A DNA stretch of 6,947 nt, from positions 2,659 through 9,605 of the forward strand of contig DBIH01000164.1 of NCBI GenBank assembly GCA_002296885.1, in the 5' to 3' direction. The notes under the pieces were generated by a model. That model saw only the letters and a list, made by a program, of their open reading frames with translations. It had not been told where the DNA came from and made no database searches. This DNA is from Flavobacterium sp. UBA807 (GTDB lineage: Bacteria; Bacteroidota; Bacteroidia; Flavobacteriales; Flavobacteriaceae). This document shows positions 1-3,980 of the stretch, one piece after another; within the stretch, counting starts at the first letter, position 1; every line of letters starts with the position of its first letter. Made by a program: the position numbers and the translations under genes.

Positions 1-471
1 TATGTTTTCCCATTGGATATAATGATACACCACTTTTGGGCGCCATGCTTCCTGATTCTTACCATCTAAAGAAGTTTCTATTTTTCGCAAACCTGAAAGA
101 AAACAGGAATCCGAAACCAATTTGCTTCCTTTTCCGTGATCAATGTGACGGTCGCGGACAGCATTGCAAAGCACAATCTCCGGCTGGTATTTCCGAATCA
201 TTTTGATGATTTGAAGCTGGTGTGCTTCATCATTTACAAAAAAACCATCGCGCATGTCCAAATTTTCCCTAACCGAAATTCCGAGTATTTCTGATGCCTT
301 AGCTGACTCTGCATTCCTGATTTCAACCGAACCTCGCGTGCCCAGTTCACCACGGGTTAAATCAATAACGCCAACTTTTCTTCCCAACGAAATTTCTTTG
401 GCAATCGTTCCGCTGCAACCTAATTCTACATCGTCAGGATGTGCCCCAAACGCCAATATATCTAGTTTCAT
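1..471 (-). CDS. bshB1: Bacillithiol biosynthesis deacetylase BshB1 (PIG-L/LmbE family), 3' end cut by window edge
   Basis: The family removes the acetyl group from GlcNAc-malate to give GlcN-malate, the second step of bacillithiol synthesis in the cytoplasm. I translated this by hand: 157 codons are visible and the reading frame runs off the left edge; the family is normally about 235-240 residues. Residues 10-14 read AHPDD, the PIG-L signature, and residues 106-112 read RDRHIDH. By family knowledge the zinc ligands are His11, Asp14 and His112, matching the His-Asp-His set of Bacillus homologues. Other conserved stretches are DLTRGELGTRG (about 37-47), NLDMRDGFF (about 70-78) and KIETSLDGKNQEAWRP (about 130-145). 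The ATG at 471 gives the usual MKLDILAFGAHPDD start. Upstream lie a truncated copy of its own 5' end and then menF, so it may be the last gene of the run. The opening of a PIG-L protein of another branch looks similar, but the overall match favours BshB1. Confidence 0.9.
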   Translation of the reverse strand, partial: MKLDILAFGAHPDDVELGCSGTIAKEISLGRKVGVIDLTRGELGTRGSVEIRNAESAKASEILGISVRENLDMRDGFFVNDEAHQLQIIKMIRKYQPEIVLCNAVRDRHIDHGKGSKLVSDSCFLSGLRKIETSLDGKNQEAWRPKVVYHYIQWENI

Positions 472-475
472 ATTT
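384..475 (-). repeat. Direct repeat copy A (inside functional bshB1)
   Basis: These 92 bp match 553-644 with 87 identities and no gaps, offset by 169 bp. The copy covers codons 1-29 of bshB1, the first base of codon 30, and 4 bp upstream of the ATG. The differing positions are 436, 445, 454, 460 and 465; all are silent. Bases 384-435 are identical between the copies. Confidence 0.95.
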
Positions 476-552
476 TAGTTATTTCTTATGTTTTTCACTA
501 CGTTTAGTTTCATTCCGAATGTCCACTGGACATTCTCCTCTTAATATCAAAT
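476..552 (-). repeat. 77-bp insert between the bshB1 repeats, with a 19-bp palindrome at 517-535
   Basis: The segment between the two direct-repeat copies has no counterpart in the bshB1 sequence that follows codon 29. At 517-535 it contains GAATGTCCACTGGACATTC, a perfect inverted repeat with 9-bp arms and one unpaired central base. The remainder, read on the minus strand, encodes the RNETKRSEKHKK tail. It looks like a short non-autonomous palindromic repeat unit. No transposase or long terminal inverted repeats are present. Its assignment to a flavobacterial repeat family is from memory and would need a genome search. Confidence 0.6.
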
Positions 553-640
553 CCAACGAAATTTCTTTGGCAATCGTTCCGCTGCAACCTAATTCTACAT
601 CGTCGGGATGTGCACCAAACGCTAATATGTCTAATTTCAT
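479..640 (-). pseudogene. Truncated duplicate of the bshB1 5' end, fused to a repeat-derived tail
   Basis: This open frame of 53 codons plus TAA starts at the ATG ending at 638. Its first 29 residues are identical to those of bshB1, including AHPDD. The frame then leaves the homology and continues as a lysine/arginine-rich tail (DLILRGECPVDIRNETKRSE, then KHKK) encoded by the 77-bp insert. It lacks the RDRHxDH zinc segment and nearly all of the fold, so it cannot be a working deacetylase. It begins 13 bp after the menF stop, and its own stop lies 7 bp before the bshB1 ATG. Ribosomes leaving it could therefore re-initiate at the real gene. The tail peptide resembles translations of a dispersed repeat that I recall from Flavobacterium genomes; that is memory, not a search. 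It is most likely a remnant left by insertion or recombination. Confidence 0.8.
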
Positions 641-644
641 ATTT
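553..644 (-). repeat. Direct repeat copy B (bshB1 remnant)
   Basis: This is the partner of 384-475, with the five silent differences at 605, 614, 623, 629 and 634. Homology stops abruptly at 553 on the left and 644 on the right. The right boundary lies 9 bp from the menF stop codon. The sharp edges indicate a single recombination or insertion event rather than gradual decay. Confidence 0.95.
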
Positions 645-653
645 CTATTTTAT

Positions 654-1718
654 CTAACTAATAATTTTTTTCATCGTCATCGATTTGTTGACGGTTTCCA
701 GATATTCATCTTCCGGAATACTGTCTTTTGTGATTCCGCAGCCAATATAAATCTGTGCTTTATCATTTGCTACTTTCATACAGCGTAAATTTACAAACAA
801 ATCGGTTTGTAGTGTCCTGAACGTAATCAAATCAATATTCAATTCTCCTAAAAAACCTGAATAATATTCGCGGTTATAACCTTCGTTCTTTAAGATAAAC
901 TTTTTTGCTGCTTCCTTTGGAAAACCACATACTGCAGGAGTTGGATGTAAGGCAATTATCAATTTTTTTAGAAATTTTCGTGGCTTCATGGTTGCCGAAA
1001 TGTCTGTTCTTATATGCCACAGGTTACCTGCTTTAACAGAATATGGACTTGAAAGGGTGACTTCCTTTGCTAAATCAGATAAATTCTGTACAATAAAATC
1101 GGTAACCAATTGCTGCTCTATTTTTTCTTTATTTCCCCAAATAATATTGTTGTTATTAGTTGCCAATTGGGTTCCGGCTAATGCGATGGTTTTAATGGCA
1201 TTCCCATTAGTTTTTAAAAACTGCTCGGGTGTTGCGCCAATCCAGGTACCAATTTTAGGATGGGAAAAACAATATTTGTATGCATTTGGATATTGAAAAA
1301 TCATTTTCCGTAATGTCGTTTGGATGTCAAAATCCGGAACAATTACTTCTTCTCTTCTTGACAAAGCTACTTTAGTGAATTGATTATCCTCAATCGCTTC
1401 GATTCCTTTAGAAACCAGTTCCTCAAAGAAATCTTTACCAACCATCCCATTCGAAACTAACTCTTTTGATTCAAAAAAATAATTCCGGCTATGGATGGTT
1501 TCAACATATACATCAGAGAGTTCCAATGGAATATACGGAACTTCGTCCGCATCAAAAGGTGCAAATACAAAACCTTTTTCTTCAAAAGTGTCCAGAAAAT
1601 AAATATGGTCATTCTTCTGAAAAACACCGACTATTTTATCAGAATCGGGTTTGCAAAACAACACGAAAGGTAGGTTTTGCTCTTGATGAATCTTGACTTT
1701 TAAAAATAAATCCGTCAT
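654..1718 (-). CDS. menF: Isochorismate synthase, MenF/EntC type (chorismate-binding family)
   Basis: It is predicted to convert chorismate to isochorismate, the entry step of menaquinone synthesis, with Mg2+ in the cytoplasm. The 354 residues are a normal length for the flavobacterial form. The N-terminal third is poorly conserved. The chorismate-binding domain runs from about residue 95 to the end. FTKVALSRR (114-122) carries Lys116, in the place of the general-base lysine of MenF. GATPEQF (161-167), ALAGTQ (179-184), HPTPAVCG (258-265), GFLGEL (288-293) and IYIGCGIT (323-330) followed by EDEYLETVNKS (336-346) are family motifs supplying the active site and Mg2+-binding glutamates. The ATG at 1718 shares its A with the TAA stop of the thioesterase (TAATG), so translation is probably coupled. 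The KVALSR lysine and the thioesterase neighbour argue against anthranilate or aminodeoxychorismate synthase. A siderophore EntC role cannot be excluded, but no siderophore genes are visible. Confidence 0.9.
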   Translation of the reverse strand: MTDLFLKVKIHQEQNLPFVLFCKPDSDKIVGVFQKNDHIYFLDTFEEKGFVFAPFDADEVPYIPLELSDVYVETIHSRNYFFESKELVSNGMVGKDFFEELVSKGIEAIEDNQFTKVALSRREEVIVPDFDIQTTLRKMIFQYPNAYKYCFSHPKIGTWIGATPEQFLKTNGNAIKTIALAGTQLATNNNNIIWGNKEKIEQQLVTDFIVQNLSDLAKEVTLSSPYSVKAGNLWHIRTDISATMKPRKFLKKLIIALHPTPAVCGFPKEAAKKFILKNEGYNREYYSGFLGELNIDLITFRTLQTDLFVNLRCMKVANDKAQIYIGCGITKDSIPEDEYLETVNKSMTMKKIIS

Positions 1719-2140
1719 TAGCGTCGAGGTAAAATCATGTTGGTCAGTTTACATAGCGAAATAAGTTTTCCTTGTTCATCCGTGATTTTTATTTCCCATA
1801 GATGGATGCTTCTCCCCTGATGGATAATCTTTGCGGTACAAAAAACAGTTCCTTCTCTTTTCGCTTTTAAATGATTGGCAGCAATTTCGATTCCTCTTAC
1901 TTCCTGTCTTTCGGTATTGATAAACATAAGCGAGGCGGCACTTCCAACGCTTTCGGCAAGGGCTACTGTTGCACCGCCGTGAAGCAATCCCATAGGTTGA
2001 TGCACTCTGGAATTTACCGGCATTTTTGCCGTGAGGAAATCTTCGCCGGCATCAATGTACTCAATTTCCAAAGTCTCCATGAGAGTGTTTTTACACCATT
2101 GATTACAAAGTTGGAGGATTTTGTCTTTATCGAATGACAT
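1718..2140 (-). CDS. menI: Hotdog-fold thioesterase, probable 1,4-dihydroxy-2-naphthoyl-CoA thioesterase (MenI/YdiI-like)
   Basis: The family hydrolyses aryl- or acyl-CoA esters. Next to menF the likely substrate is DHNA-CoA, giving 1,4-dihydroxy-2-naphthoate for menaquinone. From the ATG at 2140 the protein is 140 residues, close to E. coli YdiI (about 136). The core motif QPMGLLHGGATVALAESVGS (48-67) holds Gln48, His54 and Glu63, the same numbers as the catalytic residues of YdiI. GIEIAANHLKAKREG (83-97) and a final KLTNMIL are also typical. The frame could open at a GTG at 2164, adding eight residues (MLFLPKKA). I prefer the ATG because it follows the A-rich stretch ACCAAAAAAAGCT and fits the family length. 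This is the first gene of the minus-strand run. A general PaaI-type or proofreading thioesterase (EntH role) is the alternative. Confidence 0.85.
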   Translation of the reverse strand: MSFDKDKILQLCNQWCKNTLMETLEIEYIDAGEDFLTAKMPVNSRVHQPMGLLHGGATVALAESVGSAASLMFINTERQEVRGIEIAANHLKAKREGTVFCTAKIIHQGRSIHLWEIKITDEQGKLISLCKLTNMILPRR

Positions 2141-2339
2141 AGCTTTTTTTGGTAAAAATAACACTTATTTGGCATTAGAAAAAACAAATAAGCATACATC
2201 ATTAGCAAACACAGCACAATAAAACCACATTTATTTCGTTATCTAATTCAATAGAAAAATGCCACATCTTCAAATTTTCAAATTGAGCTATTTTCAAATT
2301 AAACTTTAATACTTACATTTACAAAAATTCATACTGCAC
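2141..2339. promoter_or_regulatory. Divergent intergenic region between menI and the lipoprotein gene
   Basis: These 199 AT-rich bases must carry promoters for both directions. I find no perfect TAnnTTTG box on either strand. The best plus-strand candidate is TACATTTA at 2314-2321, with TTTC at 2292-2295 about 18 bp upstream and the ATG 18 bp downstream; it is weak because the final G is missing. For the minus strand I see only poor partial matches. No riboswitch, tRNA or small gene is apparent. The right half holds an 8-bp phased repeat, annotated separately. Confidence 0.4.
2269..2300. repeat. 8-bp phased repeat of TTCAAATT
   Basis: TTCAAATT occurs at 2269-2276, 2277-2284 and 2293-2300. 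The slot between the last two, 2285-2292, is filled by GAGCTATT, so the copies keep an exact 8-bp grid. It ends 13 bp before the weak -7 candidate of the lipoprotein gene. It may be a short tandem repeat of the kind common in flavobacterial spacers, or simply AT-rich slippage. Confidence 0.6.
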
Positions 2340-3884
2340 ATGCGTAAACTCTTTATTCTGTTTTTTGTTGGTTTAGCCATTATTTCGCTTAGTTCATGCC
2401 GACAGGACTTTGTTTTTGAAGCCAGTAAAGGCAATCTGACTTTTTCTAAGGACACCATTTATTTAGACACTGTTTTTACTAATATCGGTTCGAGTACTTA
2501 TACTTTGAAAGTCTATAACAAAAGTAACAAGGACATTAAAATTCCAACGATTCAATTAGGCAAAGGACAAAATTCCAAATACCGTATTACAGTTGACGGA
2601 ATGACCGGAGATAACAACAGGATTTTTCATGATGTGGAACTTTTAGCCAAAGACAGTTTGTATATTTTTGTTGAAGTTACTGCCGATGTGGCCGAAGCCA
2701 ATCCAACAGATTTCCTCTATACGGACCAAATACAATTCGACAGTGGTGCCAATTTCCAAAAAGTAGAGCTGGTAACCTTAATCCAGAACGCCTATTTTAT
2801 TTTCCCACATAAAACCGATGGCCAAATTGAACAAATCCCAATTGGGTTTAATGATGATGGAACGGTTCTCGAAACCAACGGACGAAATCTAAGCCATACC
2901 GATCCAAACAATGGCGATGAATACACTTTTAAAACAGACAAACCCTACGTCATCTATGGCTACGCCAGTGTCCCCGACACGGAGACTTTAACGATTCCAA
3001 AAGGCGCAAGAGTGCATTTTCATGCCGATTCCGGTATCGTTGTTCAGGAAGGTGGAACGTTGCATATTGACGGTGAAACATCAACGACTGCCGCGTTGGA
3101 AAATGAAGTCATTTTTGAAGGTGACAGATTGGAACCTGACTTCTCTGATATTCCCGGGCAATGGGGGACGATTTATCTCCGACAGGGAAGCGGAACCTAT
3201 AATAATCGCATCACAAATTTAACATTGAAAAATGCAGTTGTAGGTTTACTGATTGAGCCTAATGTGGGCGATCCTGTTTCTATTGTAAATACCCAAATAT
3301 ACGACTGCGCAAACTATGGGGTTTTTGCATCCCATACTAATATCGATGGTAAAAAAGTAGTCATCAATAGTTGCGGACAATCTTGTTTGGCAACCGTTTA
3401 TGGTGGTGATTATAATTTCACCAACTGTACTTTCAACAATAACTGGAGTAGCTCAAAACAATTGGCCGTTTATGTTGCTGATTATTTTGCGGATACCGAC
3501 ACGACAGGTTACCCAACACAGGCTAATTTTATCAACTGCATCATTTATGGAGGCAATACCAACGAACTTATTTTAGGTAAAAGAGGAACAGACTATACCT
3601 GTACATTCCAAAATTGCCTGGTAAAACTTAATGTTTCGCCCGGTTCTATCGCGGTAGCAAATCCGGAACTGTATGATGTTCTCCGATTGGGGCAAAACGG
3701 AAACTTGGTAAATAAAGATCCTGATTTCCTTGATATAAGTAAAAACAAACTGAATATTGGCGCTGATTCATTCGCAAAAGGTGCTGGAATCTTTGCCGGA
3801 ATTAACTATGATATTTTAAACAACCCAAGAACAGATCCTTATGATATAGGAGCCTATAACTGGATAACATTCCCGTCAAATTAA
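2340..3884 (+). CDS. Lipoprotein with right-handed parallel beta-helix (pectate-lyase-like fold), function unknown
   Basis: The 514-residue protein begins with a type II signal peptide: MRK, a hydrophobic stretch (4-17) and the lipobox LSSC with Cys20 as the lipidated residue. The next residues, RQDF, contain one acid; this only partly resembles the acidic surface-export signal of Bacteroidota lipoproteins, so outer-surface location is possible but unproven. Residues about 30-150 look like an Ig-like beta-sandwich (LDTVFTNIGSSTYTLKVYN, related in style to DUF1573/ASH domains). Residues about 200-480 show short turns rich in N, G, T and V (VIYGYASVPDTETLTIPKGA, VFASHTNIDGKKVVINSCG, NFTNCTFNNNW, NFINCIIYGG, TFQNCLVKL), typical of a parallel beta-helix. 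The C-terminal NPRTDPYDIGAYNW resembles the end of choice-of-anchor Q domains. No catalytic residues are recognisable, so polysaccharide binding or structural roles are as likely as lyase activity. The adjacent purL gives no functional clue. Confidence 0.85.
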   Translation: MRKLFILFFVGLAIISLSSCRQDFVFEASKGNLTFSKDTIYLDTVFTNIGSSTYTLKVYNKSNKDIKIPTIQLGKGQNSKYRITVDGMTGDNNRIFHDVELLAKDSLYIFVEVTADVAEANPTDFLYTDQIQFDSGANFQKVELVTLIQNAYFIFPHKTDGQIEQIPIGFNDDGTVLETNGRNLSHTDPNNGDEYTFKTDKPYVIYGYASVPDTETLTIPKGARVHFHADSGIVVQEGGTLHIDGETSTTAALENEVIFEGDRLEPDFSDIPGQWGTIYLRQGSGTYNNRITNLTLKNAVVGLLIEPNVGDPVSIVNTQIYDCANYGVFASHTNIDGKKVVINSCGQSCLATVYGGDYNFTNCTFNNNWSSSKQLAVYVADYFADTDTTGYPTQANFINCIIYGGNTNELILGKRGTDYTCTFQNCLVKLNVSPGSIAVANPELYDVLRLGQNGNLVNKDPDFLDISKNKLNIGADSFAKGAGIFAGINYDILNNPRTDPYDIGAYNWITFPSN

Positions 3885-3898
3885 TTTGGAAAAGCTAC

Positions 3899-3929
3899 TT
3901 TTAGGTTTCATTTATTTAGCCTAAATTTG
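3899..3929 (+). promoter_or_regulatory. Probable purL promoter (Bacteroidota sigma-A type)
   Basis: TAAATTTG at 3922-3929 matches the Bacteroidota -7 consensus TAnnTTTG exactly. A T-rich -33 element (TTTT, 3899-3902) lies 19 bp upstream, within the usual spacing but without the preferred G. Transcription would start near 3934-3937 and give a leader of about 45 bases. A 6-bp inverted repeat, TTTAGG (3900-3905) and CCTAAA (3920-3925), overlaps the promoter. It could be an operator or a weak terminator for the lipoprotein gene, but it is too short to insist on. Confidence 0.6.
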
Positions 3930-3939
3930 CAACAATCTA

Positions 3940-3955
3940 CCTGTCGGAATACAGG
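3940..3955 (+). promoter_or_regulatory. Small hairpin in the purL 5' leader
   Basis: CCTGT (3940-3944) pairs with ACAGG (3951-3955) around the six-base loop CGGAAT, 25 bp before the purL ATG. It lies near the start of the predicted leader. The bases that follow are A- and C-rich and unstructured, as is usual for flavobacterial translation starts. It may stabilise the mRNA 5' end. It does not match the purine riboswitch three-way junction, and I know of no regulator that binds it. Confidence 0.35.
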
Positions 3956-3980
3956 CAACAACACACTAAACTACAACACA

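Noticed and set aside
476..552. Insertion sequence or transposon between the bshB1 copies
   Set aside because: The segment is only 77 bp, with no transposase. The 92-bp flanking repeats are far too long for a target-site duplication and carry mismatches.
441..788. Plus-strand open frames at 254-478 and 441-788 sharing an identical peptide segment
   Set aside because: They are antisense shadows of bshB1, its duplicated fragment and the end of menF. The shared peptide simply reflects the 92-bp direct repeat.
988..1696. Plus-strand open frames across menF (988-1296, 1466-1696, 1491-1673)
   Set aside because: They overlap well-supported menF motifs on the opposite strand and show no recognisable protein features of their own.
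2141..2164. GTG start extending the thioesterase by eight residues
   Set aside because: The ATG at 2140 has an A-rich leader and gives the usual family length and catalytic numbering; the extension MLFLPKKA adds nothing conserved.
2014..2217. Minus-strand open frame reaching into the divergent spacer with a hydrophobic N-terminus
   Set aside because: Most of it is an alternative frame of the thioesterase gene; the hydrophobic start comes from AT-rich spacer translation.
3930..3980. Purine riboswitch ahead of purL
   Set aside because: The leader is only about 45 bases with a single 5-bp hairpin and lacks the conserved three-way junction.
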